In this document: piece after piece, positions 1-9,618 of the stretch
How the letters are laid out: each line of letters opens with the position of its first letter
Position numbering within the stretch: the stretch's first letter is position 1
DNA from: Sphingobacteriales bacterium
GTDB lineage: Bacteria; Bacteroidota; Bacteroidia; Sphingobacteriales; Sphingobacteriaceae
Length of the DNA stretch: 64,000 bases
NCBI GenBank assembly: GCA_025353765.1
Contig: JANXOD010000044.1
Location: 62,001 to 126,000, forward strand
Direction of reading: 5' to 3'
The notes under the pieces: generated by a model
What the model was told of the DNA's origin: nothing
Seen by the model: the letters and a program-made list of their open reading frames with translations, nothing else
Database searches by the model: none
Program-made: the position numbers and the translations under genes

Positions 1-164
1 CCGGCTGCCGGAATTTTTTCCATTTCCATCCGCCCCTTAGCACCTACAAATAATATTTCAGTAGCGGGTTCAATTCGCTTCAACGCATTAGCAATAGCAA
101 TAGCAGGGAAGATATGTCCTCCTGTTCCGCCACCACTAATTATTACTCTTTTTGCGCCAGTCAT
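1..164 (-). CDS. murG: MurG, UDP-GlcNAc transferase of lipid II synthesis (N-terminal part only)
   Basis: The first 54 codons of murG; the rest lies beyond the left edge. MurG adds GlcNAc to undecaprenyl-pyrophosphoryl-MurNAc-pentapeptide at the inner face of the membrane, producing lipid II. The visible peptide has the glycine-rich loop GGGTGGH about residues 11-17, typical of the MurG acceptor/membrane domain, followed by [10 protein letters not shown] and a [14 protein letters not shown] stretch that is highly conserved in the family. The ATG lies three bases after the ftsW stop, so it is the next gene of the dcw operon. Identification is firm although only about 15% of the protein is present. 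Confidence 0.95.
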   Translation of the reverse strand, partial: MTGAKRVIISGGGTGGHIFPAIAIANALKRIEPATEILFVGAKGRMEMEKIPAA

Positions 165-167
165 TTT

Positions 168-1340
168 TTATGCCATTGCAGGAATTTCACCTACAATTAC
201 TTTTTCTTTATTCTTATCTGATATTTCTTTTTTCTCATCAATATCTCTGCTTACACTCAATATAATTCCAAATGCAACACTTGTAAACAAAATTGATGTT
301 CCGCCCATACTTACCAAAGGCAAAGGAACTCCTGTAACAGGGCCTAAACCAACTGCTACGGCCATATTTGCAAATGCCTGAATAGTTAAACTAAAGCTCA
401 AACCTGCTGCAAGTAAAGCTCCAAATGCTTTAGGGCTTTGCGTTACGATTAATATACATCGGTAAAGAAATATGAGGTATAGAATGATGAGTAAAACCCC
501 TCCAATTAAACCATATTCTTCAATAATTAATGCATACACAAAATCTGAATAAGGATGTGGAAGAAAATTTCGTTGTACACTATTACCCGGACCTTTTCCA
601 AATATGCCGCCTGTTGCTATTGCGATTTTAGATTGATTTGACTGGAACGACTTATCCGGATTTACCTTTTCGGGATGCATAAAGGCTTCGATACGGGAAA
701 CGTATGTTTTTCGACGTGGGCCAAGCAAAACAACTCCTGTAAGCAATATTAATCCCGCAAGGCAAACAATAGCGATTTGTTTAATACTGATACGGCCCAT
801 GATAAGCAATAAAATACTTACACCAAAAAGCATTAAAGCCGTGGAAAGATTAGCCAGTGCTATTAATATAAAAACGGCACAAACTGAGCCCATTATTGGT
901 AAAAAAGCTTTTTTTACATCTTTAATATTTTCCTGTTTTTTAGTTAACGTACGAGCCAGAAATGTAATTAAGGCCAGTTTAGCTAAATCGGATGTTTGAA
1001 AAGTTTGGTTAATTATAGGAATAGTAACCCAGCGACTTGCATCATTCACATTAGCTCCAAAAATTAGTGTGTATAACAATAAGGGAATCGTAATAACCAT
1101 TAATATTTTTGAAATACCGGCATAATAACGGTAATCCAATAAATGGGAAAAATACATGAGTGCTAAACCGCCAATAATCATCACTAAATGCTTGATTAAG
1201 TATTGCTCGCTGCCCACTCCTTTCTTATATGCAAGCGTTCCGGTTGCACTGTATACAGCCAATAATGACCATACAGATAGTAAGATCACAATGAGCCAGA
1301 TCCAGCGGTCTCCTTTTGTTTTGTTAATTATTCTTTGCAT
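168..1340 (-). CDS. ftsW: FtsW/SEDS-family septal peptidoglycan polymerase
   Basis: SEDS-family integral membrane glycosyltransferase that polymerises lipid II at the division septum, working with the class B penicillin-binding protein encoded upstream. The 390-residue protein shows about ten hydrophobic segments. The loop PHPYSDFVYALIIEEYG matches the conserved SEDS extracellular loop, in which the Asp is the proposed catalytic residue. Near the C-terminus GLGPVTGVPLPLVSMGGTS is the other family hallmark. It lies between murD (4-base gap) and murG (3-base gap), the usual place for FtsW rather than the elongation paralogue RodA. Confidence 0.95.
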   Translation of the reverse strand: MQRIINKTKGDRWIWLIVILLSVWSLLAVYSATGTLAYKKGVGSEQYLIKHLVMIIGGLALMYFSHLLDYRYYAGISKILMVITIPLLLYTLIFGANVNDASRWVTIPIINQTFQTSDLAKLALITFLARTLTKKQENIKDVKKAFLPIMGSVCAVFILIALANLSTALMLFGVSILLLIMGRISIKQIAIVCLAGLILLTGVVLLGPRRKTYVSRIEAFMHPEKVNPDKSFQSNQSKIAIATGGIFGKGPGNSVQRNFLPHPYSDFVYALIIEEYGLIGGVLLIILYLIFLYRCILIVTQSPKAFGALLAAGLSFSLTIQAFANMAVAVGLGPVTGVPLPLVSMGGTSILFTSVAFGIILSVSRDIDEKKEISDKNKEKVIVGEIPAMA

Positions 1341-1344
1341 TTAT

Positions 1345-2697
1345 TTACAATTCTTTTACAGCTTGTTTAAACTGGTTACCGCGATCTTCGTAGTTTTTAA
1401 ACAGATCAAAACTGGCACAAGCCGGCGATAATAAAACAGTATCTCCTTTTTTTGCCAAATGGTAAGCGATCTCTACAGCTTCACGAGCTGAAAACGTATT
1501 CACTATTATTTCAACGTCGTCTTCAAAAGCTTCATGAATACGTTTATTATCTTTACCCAAACACACAATACTTTTCACTTTATTTTTAACCAGGTCCTTC
1601 AGCATATTGTAATCGTTTCCCTTATCCACACCACCCAGAATAAGAACGACCTCACCCGGCATACTTTCTAATGCGTACCATGTTGAATTCACATTTGTAG
1701 CTTTAGAATCATTAATAAAATCAATTCCGGATATTTTGGCCACATGTTCCAGTCTGTGTTCAATATTGGTAAAGCTTCCCATGCTTTCGCGGATGGATTC
1801 ATTTCGTAATTCCAGCACTTTGGCAATGATGCCTGATGCCATGGAATTATAAATATTATGCTTGCCCTGTAAAGCTAATTCGGTAATTGACATGCTGAAT
1901 GGTTTTTGATTGGTTTGGTGTATATCTATGATGATGTTATTATTTTCTAAATGGGCGCCTTTTTCCACTAATTTTTGAATAGAGAATGGATAAGCTTTCG
2001 CCTGAATTTCATGTTTTTTTAATCCTTTCAGAGTTTCATCATCATCTGCACAGTAAATAAATACATCATTTCCTGTTTGATTTTGGATGATTTTGAACTT
2101 GGAGTCTGAATAATTCTCCATTTGATATTCATATCGATCTAAATGATCCGGCGTTATGTTCAGCAATACTGCGATGTTTGCTTTAAACCGGTACATATTA
2201 TCCAGCATGAAGCTGCTGATCTCCAATACGTAATAATCAAATTTTTCGAGTGCTACCTGCTTGGCAAAACTCTTCCCAATATTCCCGGCTAAGCCTACAT
2301 TTAATCCTGCATTTTTAAGGATATGATATGTCAGCATAGTGGCAGTTGATTTACCGTTTGAACCGGTAATACAAATTAGTTTTGCATCGGTATATCTTCC
2401 GGCAAATTCAATTTCAGAAATAATAGGGATCTGTTTTTCAGCCAATTTTTTAATGATTGGCGATTTATCAGGAATACCCGGGCTTTTTACTACTTCTGAG
2501 GCTGACAAGATTTTTGCTTCTGTATGCTGATTCTCTTCATATACAATTCCAAGTTGATCCAGTTCCTGCTTGTATTTATCTGCTATTGAACCAAAATCTG
2601 ATACAAAAATTTTATAACCCTTCTGCTGAGCAAGTATAGCTGCTCCAACACCGCTTTCACCTGCACCGAGAATCACTAAAAGTCTCGTCTCATTCAT
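1345..2697 (-). CDS. murD: MurD, UDP-MurNAc-L-alanine:D-glutamate ligase
   Basis: Cytoplasmic ATP-dependent ligase adding D-glutamate to UDP-MurNAc-L-Ala. Just after the chosen start lies a Rossmann-type loop GAGESGVG. The ATP loop GSNGKST and the C-terminal NDSKATN and SPACASFD motifs are typical of MurD. The frame is open to an ATG at 2751, which would give 468 residues, but the first 18 codons (low-complexity, Asn-rich) have no counterpart in the family. The ATG at 2697 gives 450 residues starting MNETRLLVILGAGESG, which fits MurD length and N-terminus. The start region lies in a long inverted repeat (separate entry), so initiation may be structured. The gene follows mraY in the operon. 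Confidence 0.93.
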   Translation of the reverse strand: MNETRLLVILGAGESGVGAAILAQQKGYKIFVSDFGSIADKYKQELDQLGIVYEENQHTEAKILSASEVVKSPGIPDKSPIIKKLAEKQIPIISEIEFAGRYTDAKLICITGSNGKSTATMLTYHILKNAGLNVGLAGNIGKSFAKQVALEKFDYYVLEISSFMLDNMYRFKANIAVLLNITPDHLDRYEYQMENYSDSKFKIIQNQTGNDVFIYCADDDETLKGLKKHEIQAKAYPFSIQKLVEKGAHLENNNIIIDIHQTNQKPFSMSITELALQGKHNIYNSMASGIIAKVLELRNESIRESMGSFTNIEHRLEHVAKISGIDFINDSKATNVNSTWYALESMPGEVVLILGGVDKGNDYNMLKDLVKNKVKSIVCLGKDNKRIHEAFEDDVEIIVNTFSAREAVEIAYHLAKKGDTVLLSPACASFDLFKNYEDRGNQFKQAVKEL

Positions 2698-2779
2698 CCC
2701 CGAAAGGGAGGAAGCTTTATTATTTTCTATATTTTTATTATTGTTCAACATTATCTTTATTTCCTCACCTTTCGGGATG
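2695..2779. repeat. Imperfect inverted repeat at the mraY-murD junction
   Basis: The arm at 2695-2713 and the arm at 2761-2779 are near-perfect reverse complements over 19 positions (core CCCGAAAGG / CCTTTCGGG), separated by about 47 AT-rich bases. In the minus-strand transcript this would fold into a long hairpin that holds the upstream candidate murD ATG (2751) in its loop and touches the downstream ATG (2697). It could be a small REP- or MITE-like insertion or a translational control structure. No other copy was noticed in the window. Confidence 0.6.
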
Positions 2780-2782
2780 GAG

Positions 2783-4024
2783 TTATCTCAATTTTAAAGT
2801 CACAATGGTTAAAATAGCCAGTATTATCCCTACGATCCAGAACCGGGTTACAATTTTAGATTCATGAAATCCTTTTTTCTGGTAGTGATGGTGTAAGGGA
2901 GCCATTAAAAAAATCCGAATGCCTTCCCCATATCTTTTTTTGGTGTATTTAAAATAGAATACCTGTAGCATAACAGATATATTTTCTATCAAAAATATTC
3001 CGCACAATAAAGGAATAAGTAATTCTTTGCGAATCATAATAGCAAAAGCGGCGATAATTCCGCCGATAGCTAAGCTCCCGGTATCACCCATAAAAACCTG
3101 CGCCGGATAAGAATTATACCATAAAAATCCTACACAAGCTCCCACAAAAGCACCTGCAAATATTACCAGTTCACCAGAATTTGGGATGTACAGGATATTT
3201 AAATAATCTGCAAAAATTGCATTACCGGAAACATAGGCCAGGATAGCCAGAGTAATACCAATAATCGCTGATGTTCCTGTAGCTAAGCCATCTATTCCAT
3301 CAGTCATGTTTGCACCGTTTGAAACAGCCGTAATAATCACTATGACAAAAAGGAGAAAAACGACTAAAGAATATTTTTCTAACCCTTTGCCAAAAATACT
3401 TAGCACCTTCGAATAGTCAAATTCATTATTCTTATAAAACGGGACATTAGTAATAGTAGATTTAAGGTCCTGAGTATAATAATATTCGTTTCCTCGTTGA
3501 TGCACTTCTAATGGCGCTTTTACTAATGCGGGTAAAGTAACCTGCTGCCGTACTACAATGTCGGGATGAAAATACATCGTCCAGCCAATAATTAATGCTA
3601 AACCAACCTGCCCCATGATCTTAAAGCGTCCGGCAAGGCCTTCTTTATCTTTTTTGAAAACTTTGATATAGTCATCTATAAAGCCAATTACACCCATCCA
3701 AACGGTTGTGACCAACATTAGTAGTACATAAATATTTTCGAGTTTGGCAAATAATAACGTAGGAACCAGAATACCCAACAAAATGATCAAGCCACCCATA
3801 GTTGGAGTTCCTTGTTTTTGCATCTGACCTTCTAAACCTAAATTCCGTACTGTTTCACCTACCTGCTTAGCTCTTAAAATTTTAATTAACCTACTACCAT
3901 AAACAGTGGTTAAAAAAAGCGATAAGATCACAGCCATACCAGTACGAAATGAAATGTATTGAAACACTCCGGCTCCGGGGAAATTATAGCGATGATCAAG
4001 ATATGTGAATAAATAATACAGCAT
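2783..4024 (-). CDS. mraY: MraY, phospho-MurNAc-pentapeptide transferase
   Basis: Integral membrane enzyme transferring phospho-MurNAc-pentapeptide from UDP to undecaprenyl phosphate, giving lipid I. Visible family motifs are GFIDDYIKV (Mg-binding Asp pair), [15 protein letters not shown], the [12 protein letters not shown] loop and [11 protein letters not shown] near the C-terminus. The 413 residues exceed the roughly 360 of Escherichia coli MraY because of an insert of about 50 mostly hydrophilic residues after the fifth hydrophobic segment, a feature of Bacteroidota MraY. The ATG shares one base with the murE stop (TGATG), so translation is probably coupled. Confidence 0.96.
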   Translation of the reverse strand: MLYYLFTYLDHRYNFPGAGVFQYISFRTGMAVILSLFLTTVYGSRLIKILRAKQVGETVRNLGLEGQMQKQGTPTMGGLIILLGILVPTLLFAKLENIYVLLMLVTTVWMGVIGFIDDYIKVFKKDKEGLAGRFKIMGQVGLALIIGWTMYFHPDIVVRQQVTLPALVKAPLEVHQRGNEYYYTQDLKSTITNVPFYKNNEFDYSKVLSIFGKGLEKYSLVVFLLFVIVIITAVSNGANMTDGIDGLATGTSAIIGITLAILAYVSGNAIFADYLNILYIPNSGELVIFAGAFVGACVGFLWYNSYPAQVFMGDTGSLAIGGIIAAFAIMIRKELLIPLLCGIFLIENISVMLQVFYFKYTKKRYGEGIRIFLMAPLHHHYQKKGFHESKIVTRFWIVGIILAILTIVTLKLR

Positions 4025-5484
4025 CAGCTCATCAGATTTAGTAATTCCGTTAAAATCATTTTATCATCAAATGGGTATTTTACTCCTCCTATTTCCTGAT
4101 ATTTTTCATGTCCCTTACCCGCCACTAAAATAATATCACCGGCTTTTGCTAAATGGCAAGCTGTACGTATGGCTTCTTTTCTATCCGTAATTGATAATGC
4201 TTTTTTCTTATTATTAGGCAAAACTCCTGCTTCCATATCACGAATAATTTTTTCAGGCTCTTCACTTCGTGGATTATCTGATGTAAGGATTACTTTATTG
4301 CTCCAATCGCAGGCAACTTGGGCCATAATGGGGCGTTTTGTTTTATCGCGATCGCCGCCACAACCAATTACAGTTATAACCTGTTCTGTTCCAGTACGGA
4401 TATCCTGAATAGTACTCAATACATTTTGCACGGCATCCGGAGTATGAGCATAATCAACAATTCCAATAATCCCGTTAGGAGAAGTGAGATAATCGAAGCG
4501 GCCTTCTGCCCCATTTAAACGACTTAAAAAAGTTAATACTTTAGTACGATCCTGATCAAGCAAAAGAGCCGTACCATATACAGCAAGCAAATTATATGCA
4601 TTGAAAGTACCAACCATTTTAAACCATACTTCTTCATTATCTATATTGAGAAGCAAACCGCTAAAATGATTTTCGATGATTTTGGCCTTAAAATCGGCGA
4701 TACTTTTTAAAGCATAGGTTTTTTTATGAGCACGTGTGTTTTGCAACATTACCATCCCATTTTTATCGTCTGTGTTGGTTAATGCAAAAGCAGATTTATC
4801 TAATGCATCAAAAAAGCCTTTTTTAGCTTTTAGATATTCATCGAAAGTGTGATGAAAATCCAAGTGGTCATGTGTAAGGTTGGTAAAAATCCCGCCTGTA
4901 AAAGTTAAACCTCCAATCCTATATTGGGCAATTGCATGGGAACTTACTTCCATAAAGCAATAATCACAACCGCTATTAACCATGTCATTTAACAAACTGT
5001 TTAATGCAATAGGATCTGGTGTAGTATGGATTGCCGGAATGATCAGATCATTAATGTGATTTTGAACAGTTGATAATAATCCCGTTTTATACCCCAAATC
5101 ACAGAATAGTTGGAATAACAAAGTTGCAACTGTGGTTTTTCCATTCGTGCCGGTTATACCAATTAATTTTAGTTTTTGGGATGGATTATCAAAAAAATTA
5201 GCTGCAATAGTAGCTAGTGCTTTTGATGAGTTCTCCACTTCAATATAGGTTATATTGGCCTGCAATTCTTTTGGCAATTCTTCACAAACAATAGCTATTG
5301 CACCCTGAGTTATAGCCTGATTAATGAATAGATGTCCATCTGAAGTGGTTCCTTTAACAGCTATAAATAATACCCCTTGTTTAATCTTACGGGAATCGAA
5401 GTAAATTCCGGCAACGGGTATATCTGTTGAGTTTACTACCTTTTTAAGAGATACGGTATATAAAATATCTTTTAGCCTCTTCAT
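4024..5484 (-). CDS. murE: MurE, UDP-MurNAc-tripeptide synthetase (meso-diaminopimelate-adding)
   Basis: Cytoplasmic Mur ligase adding the third amino acid of the peptidoglycan stem. The ATP loop GTNGKTT is at residues 112-118. The specificity motif DNPR is at 403-406, which in this family marks enzymes using meso-diaminopimelate rather than lysine; the wall is therefore predicted to be DAP-type. The 486-residue length is normal. Its ATG overlaps the ftsI stop by one base (TAATG), and its stop overlaps the mraY start. Confidence 0.96.
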   Translation of the reverse strand: MKRLKDILYTVSLKKVVNSTDIPVAGIYFDSRKIKQGVLFIAVKGTTSDGHLFINQAITQGAIAIVCEELPKELQANITYIEVENSSKALATIAANFFDNPSQKLKLIGITGTNGKTTVATLLFQLFCDLGYKTGLLSTVQNHINDLIIPAIHTTPDPIALNSLLNDMVNSGCDYCFMEVSSHAIAQYRIGGLTFTGGIFTNLTHDHLDFHHTFDEYLKAKKGFFDALDKSAFALTNTDDKNGMVMLQNTRAHKKTYALKSIADFKAKIIENHFSGLLLNIDNEEVWFKMVGTFNAYNLLAVYGTALLLDQDRTKVLTFLSRLNGAEGRFDYLTSPNGIIGIVDYAHTPDAVQNVLSTIQDIRTGTEQVITVIGCGGDRDKTKRPIMAQVACDWSNKVILTSDNPRSEEPEKIIRDMEAGVLPNNKKKALSITDRKEAIRTACHLAKAGDIILVAGKGHEKYQEIGGVKYPFDDKMILTELLNLMS

Positions 5485-7586
5485 TATTCTAGTTCTAAAA
5501 CAATAGGATAACCTTTACCAACTATCAATCCGGCTGCTAAGGATTGCCTAACTACCTTACCACTACCTTTTACACTTGGCCTGAGCCCGGAATTGCCCAT
5601 CAGATATAAGGCATCTTTCAGACCCATGCCGGTTACATTGGGTACTGCCCCTTCTATAATTTTCACTTGTAGCTTAGCTGTCCCAAGATTTGAATCCACA
5701 GCATTCACATATTCTCCGTTTGCAATAAAAGATGATTTAATACCAAACGCTTTATACACATTTTGCGTTGCCTTTTTTTCACCAGCTTTGGCTTGTGGCA
5801 TTTTAGTATTACTTGCAAACTTTTGATCTTTCAAAGCATCAAACATTTGCACATCACTTGCATATACTTTATCTGCTACTTCCCGGAATACCGGGCCAGC
5901 AACTAAAGCAGCATAATAAGCCCCTATAGGATTATTAAGCACAACGATCATCGAATATTTTGGATTATCTGCCGGAAAATATCCGCAGAAAGAGGCCTGA
6001 TAAGATTTTTTACCCTTATAACCTAAAGAACCATTCGCTACTTGAGCTGTTCCTGTTTTGCCGGCTACTTTATAAAACGGATTTTTGATCACATCTTTCC
6101 CCGTACCTTCTTCAACAACTCCTTCAAGCATTTTTTTTAGCTTGCCCAGTGTTTCATTCGAGCAAACTTTTTCATCTATTACACGAGCATTAAAGTTTTC
6201 TACCGTATTGCCTAATCTGCGAATTTCACGAACAAATAACGGGGCAATCATCTTCCCATTATTAGCAATGGAATTATAAAATGTAAGCATTTGCAAAGGC
6301 GTCATTTTCAGTTCATATCCATAAGCCATTTGTGGAAGCGTCAATCCGCTCCAACTTCTATTTTTCTGATTTTTAACTAATGGAGTTCCTTCACCCGGTA
6401 TTTGGAGGCCTAATTTCTCATTTAAATGCAGATCATATAATTTGTCTGTGAATTGTTTAGGGTCTGCTTTATAATTTAAATAAACCAATTTAGCTACGGC
6501 AACATTTGATGATTCTTCAAAAGCCTTTTTGACAGTTAACACACCATTACCCAAATGAGAATCTTTAATAGTATGATTCAATATTCTGTATTCCCCTCCT
6601 TCACAATTTACCAATGAACTTGTATCCACTTTATGCTGATCAAGTAAAGCCATGTAAGATGCTAATTTAAAGGTCGAGCCAGGTTCTGCGCTTTCTGCAA
6701 TGGCATAATTGAATTTCTCCTGATACTCTCCCGGGGATACTTTAGTAAAATTGGCTATTGCACGGATCTCACCAGTTGCAACTTCCATTAAAATCACACA
6801 GCCATAATCTGCCTGACTAGTAATAAGTTGTTTTTTGAGAGCACGCTGAGCAACATCCTGCATGTTGATATTAATTGTTGAAATAATATCGGCACCATCT
6901 TTTGGGGCAATCTCTATATCTTGATTTACTGGCATCCAAACTCTACCAGCAATTTGCTGCATGAGTCGTTTACCACTTTCCCCATCCATGTATGTTCCAT
7001 AAGCTCCTTCTAAGCCAACCGGCTGAACATTTTTATTTTTATAACCAATAGTTCTGGCAGCAAGAGTATTGAACGGCATGATCCGTTTATTTTGCTGCTC
7101 AGCGATCAAACCACCTTTGTATGTGCCTAAATTAAAAATAGGGAAAGTACGTATTAGCTTTAATTGCTGATGAGTAACATTCCGTTTTAACAGTACATAA
7201 CGTCCACTATCTTGCCGGGCCTCACGCAACATGCGGGAATATTGCTTTGCAGATTTATCTTTAAAAAACTCGGAAAGTTTATTGCTGAGTGAATCTACTT
7301 TTTCATAGAAAACTTCATTCTTTTCAATTCCTCCGGCAAGCATATCCATTCGCAGTTCATATTCTGGTACCGAAGTAGCTAATAAGCTACCATCTACTGA
7401 ATAAATATTACCACGGGCTGCTTCTACATTCATGAAACGAGTAGATGATTTATCTGCCATTGCACGCCACTTGTTTCCTTCTATAAATTGAACATGACAT
7501 AGTTTGAATAAAACTGCAAACGCAAAAAGTACAATAAGCCCGAAAGCTATGTACACTCGCATTAATATGTCAGTTCTTATATTCAT
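5484..7586 (-). CDS. ftsI: FtsI/PBP3-type class B penicillin-binding protein with C-terminal PASTA domain
   Basis: Septal D,D-transpeptidase that cross-links peptidoglycan in the periplasm. One membrane anchor is at about residues 12-30, then the PBP dimerisation domain (about 50-210) and the transpeptidase domain. The active-site motifs are complete: STFK at 304-307 (nucleophile Ser304), SSN at 359-361 and KTG at 510-512. A single PASTA domain occupies about 645-700. The 700-residue length and PASTA tail are common in Bacteroidota FtsI. It is followed by murE with a one-base overlap and preceded by the FtsL-like gene. Confidence 0.95.
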   Translation of the reverse strand: MNIRTDILMRVYIAFGLIVLFAFAVLFKLCHVQFIEGNKWRAMADKSSTRFMNVEAARGNIYSVDGSLLATSVPEYELRMDMLAGGIEKNEVFYEKVDSLSNKLSEFFKDKSAKQYSRMLREARQDSGRYVLLKRNVTHQQLKLIRTFPIFNLGTYKGGLIAEQQNKRIMPFNTLAARTIGYKNKNVQPVGLEGAYGTYMDGESGKRLMQQIAGRVWMPVNQDIEIAPKDGADIISTININMQDVAQRALKKQLITSQADYGCVILMEVATGEIRAIANFTKVSPGEYQEKFNYAIAESAEPGSTFKLASYMALLDQHKVDTSSLVNCEGGEYRILNHTIKDSHLGNGVLTVKKAFEESSNVAVAKLVYLNYKADPKQFTDKLYDLHLNEKLGLQIPGEGTPLVKNQKNRSWSGLTLPQMAYGYELKMTPLQMLTFYNSIANNGKMIAPLFVREIRRLGNTVENFNARVIDEKVCSNETLGKLKKMLEGVVEEGTGKDVIKNPFYKVAGKTGTAQVANGSLGYKGKKSYQASFCGYFPADNPKYSMIVVLNNPIGAYYAALVAGPVFREVADKVYASDVQMFDALKDQKFASNTKMPQAKAGEKKATQNVYKAFGIKSSFIANGEYVNAVDSNLGTAKLQVKIIEGAVPNVTGMGLKDALYLMGNSGLRPSVKGSGKVVRQSLAAGLIVGKGYPIVLELE

Positions 7587-7620
7587 GTGCCTCAGTCCTG
7601 ATTTTTGGGGTTTTTATCTA

Positions 7621-8025
7621 TTAAAATTCATCCTCTGTTATCACTATTTTTTTAGGTGGCTCAATGGGTTCTTTCAATCCTAAAGTGTCTACCTGTTTTG
7701 CTACTTCTGTTTGTGTACTTTTTAGCATTAAGTCGGCTTTTATTGTTTTAAAATCCCAGCTTAACTCTTTAACTTCTTTATTTAATTTATCAATATTGCG
7801 TACATTATTTTCTGCAAAATGCTGGTTGCTTATGTAGATCATCGCTAAAAAAGCAACATAAATAATGAACGGCAACATATCTGTTGCTGCTTCTTTGGAT
7901 ATAACTCCTTCAGTAAACATCATTGTGAAAAAGTTCTTTGGAATTTCTACCTTCTCTTTGCTCTCGGGCTGAATTTCCTGTTCTACTTTATCCTCAACTA
8001 TTTCATTTTTAAATTGGTTACTCAT
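7621..8025 (-). CDS. ftsL: FtsL-like bitopic division protein
   Basis: Small single-pass membrane protein of 134 residues between rsmH and ftsI, the standard position of ftsL. It has a charged N-terminal cytoplasmic tail, a transmembrane segment around MLPFIIYVAFLAMIYI and then a heptad-like region (NIDKLNKEVKELSWDFKTIK) suited to the FtsL/FtsB/FtsQ coiled coil. FtsL sequences are poorly conserved, so the name rests on topology and position. The frame is also open from a TTG at 8034; the ATG at 8025 is preferred. Confidence 0.8.
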   Translation of the reverse strand: MSNQFKNEIVEDKVEQEIQPESKEKVEIPKNFFTMMFTEGVISKEAATDMLPFIIYVAFLAMIYISNQHFAENNVRNIDKLNKEVKELSWDFKTIKADLMLKSTQTEVAKQVDTLGLKEPIEPPKKIVITEDEF

Positions 8026-8072
8026 TAGCCTCAATTAACTTGTTGGCAAACAACACATTTTTCATTTGCACC

Positions 8073-8975
8073 TTAGTTTTTTACTGCAATCCTAAGTTTA
8101 GCGCTACGTGCCCTATTATTTTGTTTTATTTCATCATCTGAAGCCGTTATTGCTTTTCGTGTTATAGCTTCCAAGGGCTTAATTTGATTTCCAAAAAAAT
8201 CCTTTTCTACTTCACCTTTAAATTTCCCCTTGGCGATAAAATTCTTGACCAATCTATCTTCCAGGGAATGATAAGACATCACAACCAAGCGTCCACCTGA
8301 TTTTAACACATCTACAGATTGCTCTAAGAATTCTTGTAAAGCCTCTAGCTCCTGATTAACTTCAATGCGCAATGCTTGAAAAACCTGGGCCAGATATTTG
8401 TTTTCTTTTCCTTGGGGGACTAGTTTTTGAATTGCTGATTTTAAATCAATTATGGTATTTAAAGGCTTATTTAAGCGAAAAGTAACCAAAGTACTGGCCA
8501 GTGTTTTTGCATTTTGTATCTCTCCATACATACCAAAAATGCGATGAAGCTTTTCTTCACTATAGGTATTAACCACTTCTTTTGCAGTAAGGGATGTGGT
8601 TTGATCCATTCGCATATCCAAATCTGCATCAAAACGAATAGAAAACCCCCGTTCTGGCCGGTCAAACTGATGTGATGAAACGCCCAAATCGGCCAAAATA
8701 CCATCAGCGGCAATAGCATTCTGCAAACGACAATTGTTTTTTAAATAGCGGAAATTCTGATCAATAAAAGTTAAGCGATCATCTTTTTTTATATTTTTTT
8801 GTGCATCGGCATCCTGATCAAAAGCAATTAATCTGCCCTTCTCATTAAGATGCTTTAATATTTCTCGTGAATGCCCGCCGCCGCCAAAAGTTACATCTAC
8901 ATAAACTCCATCTGGCTTAATGGCTAAACCTTGTATACATTCGTGCAACATAACCGGGCTATGATAATCAGACAT
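8073..8975 (-). CDS. rsmH: RsmH, 16S rRNA (cytosine-1402-N4)-methyltransferase
   Basis: SAM-dependent methyltransferase (formerly MraW) modifying C1402 of 16S rRNA in the ribosomal P site. The protein opens with SDYHSPVMLHE, has the SAM-binding loop DVTFGGGGHS near residue 28 and the family signature MSYHSLEDRLVK. The reading frame extends to an ATG at 8993, but the ATG at 8975 is preferred: a GGAGG Shine-Dalgarno-like sequence (8983-8987) sits seven bases before it, and the protein then starts at the usual family position. It overlaps the end of mraZ by 8 bases. Confidence 0.95.
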   Translation of the reverse strand: MSDYHSPVMLHECIQGLAIKPDGVYVDVTFGGGGHSREILKHLNEKGRLIAFDQDADAQKNIKKDDRLTFIDQNFRYLKNNCRLQNAIAADGILADLGVSSHQFDRPERGFSIRFDADLDMRMDQTTSLTAKEVVNTYSEEKLHRIFGMYGEIQNAKTLASTLVTFRLNKPLNTIIDLKSAIQKLVPQGKENKYLAQVFQALRIEVNQELEALQEFLEQSVDVLKSGGRLVVMSYHSLEDRLVKNFIAKGKFKGEVEKDFFGNQIKPLEAITRKAITASDDEIKQNNRARSAKLRIAVKN

Positions 8976-9432
8976 CTGATTTCCTCCCTGCATTGCCCAT
9001 TACTTCTTCAGCAAGATTCGAAAAATTTTCAGGCTCATTATCTAATTGAGAATCATAAGCTTCTTTAGCCCAAACCTCAATTTTATTAAACTGGCAAGAC
9101 AATACAACTTCAGATTGGATGCCTGCATAATCCATTAATGATTTTGGGAAAAGCACACGATTGGCAGCATCTAATGTCAATTCTGTTGCTCCACGGGTGA
9201 AGTAGCGGATAAATTCACGGGTTTTCTTTTCATACTGATTGAGCTTACTTAACTCATCTGTAATAATATCCCATTCCTTTTTAGTGTAAACTACCAGGTG
9301 CTTTTCAAAGCCACGATTAATCACCAGCCCCTCACGCTCAGCTTCAGGAAGCTGCTTCTTGAGGTTAGATGGAATCATCATCCTGCCTTTAGCATCCAGT
9401 TTACAATCAAATTCTCCTAAAAAGTGTGACAT
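8968..9432 (-). CDS. mraZ: MraZ, transcriptional regulator of the division/cell-wall operon
   Basis: First gene of the dcw cluster. MraZ is a ring-forming DNA-binding protein with two SpoVT/AbrB-like halves. Both are visible: DCKLDAKGRMMIPSNLK near residue 10 and the second-half motif LDAANRVLFPKSLMDYAG around residue 88. At 154 residues it matches the family. In Escherichia coli MraZ represses its own promoter by binding direct TGGGN repeats; matching repeats are present directly upstream here. Confidence 0.95.
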   Translation of the reverse strand: MSHFLGEFDCKLDAKGRMMIPSNLKKQLPEAEREGLVINRGFEKHLVVYTKKEWDIITDELSKLNQYEKKTREFIRYFTRGATELTLDAANRVLFPKSLMDYAGIQSEVVLSCQFNKIEVWAKEAYDSQLDNEPENFSNLAEEVMGNAGRKSDV

Positions 9433-9474
9433 CAGTTTATTTCACTCCATTATTATAGAGTAAAAGTAAATAAT

Positions 9475-9501
9475 TTACCACTTTTTACCACTAGTTCCCA
9501 C
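9475..9501 (-). promoter_or_regulatory. Putative MraZ operator: three direct repeats at 10-bp period
   Basis: On the minus strand GTGGG, GTGGT and GTGGT occur at 9501-9497, 9491-9487 and 9481-9477, exactly 10 bases apart and about 45-70 bases upstream of the mraZ ATG. Known MraZ boxes are direct TGGGN repeats separated by 5 bases, which gives the same 10-bp period. The fit in position and spacing makes autoregulation likely. Confidence 0.7.
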
Positions 9502-9540
9502 CAAAAAGTTTTCCACAAGTTTATTACTCCTTAAAATAGC

Positions 9541-9572
9541 AAAATCCCGCACGTTTAGAGGTGCAGGACTTC
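9541..9572 (-). terminator. Rho-independent terminator after pgk
   Basis: On the minus strand TCCTGCAC (9568-9561) pairs with GTGCGGGA (9552-9545) around an 8-base loop, with one G-T pair, followed by TTTTGC. It lies about 50 bases beyond the pgk stop and insulates pgk from the mraZ promoter region. Confidence 0.7.
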
Positions 9573-9618
9573 TTAAAGGGATAATGAATTTCGCAGGGAA
9601 CTGATTTCTACAATTAGA

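Noticed and set aside
660-700. Third copy of the CTTTCGGGATG word inside ftsW
   Set aside because: It encodes conserved ftsW residues and lacks a partner arm, so it is a chance match to the murD repeat.
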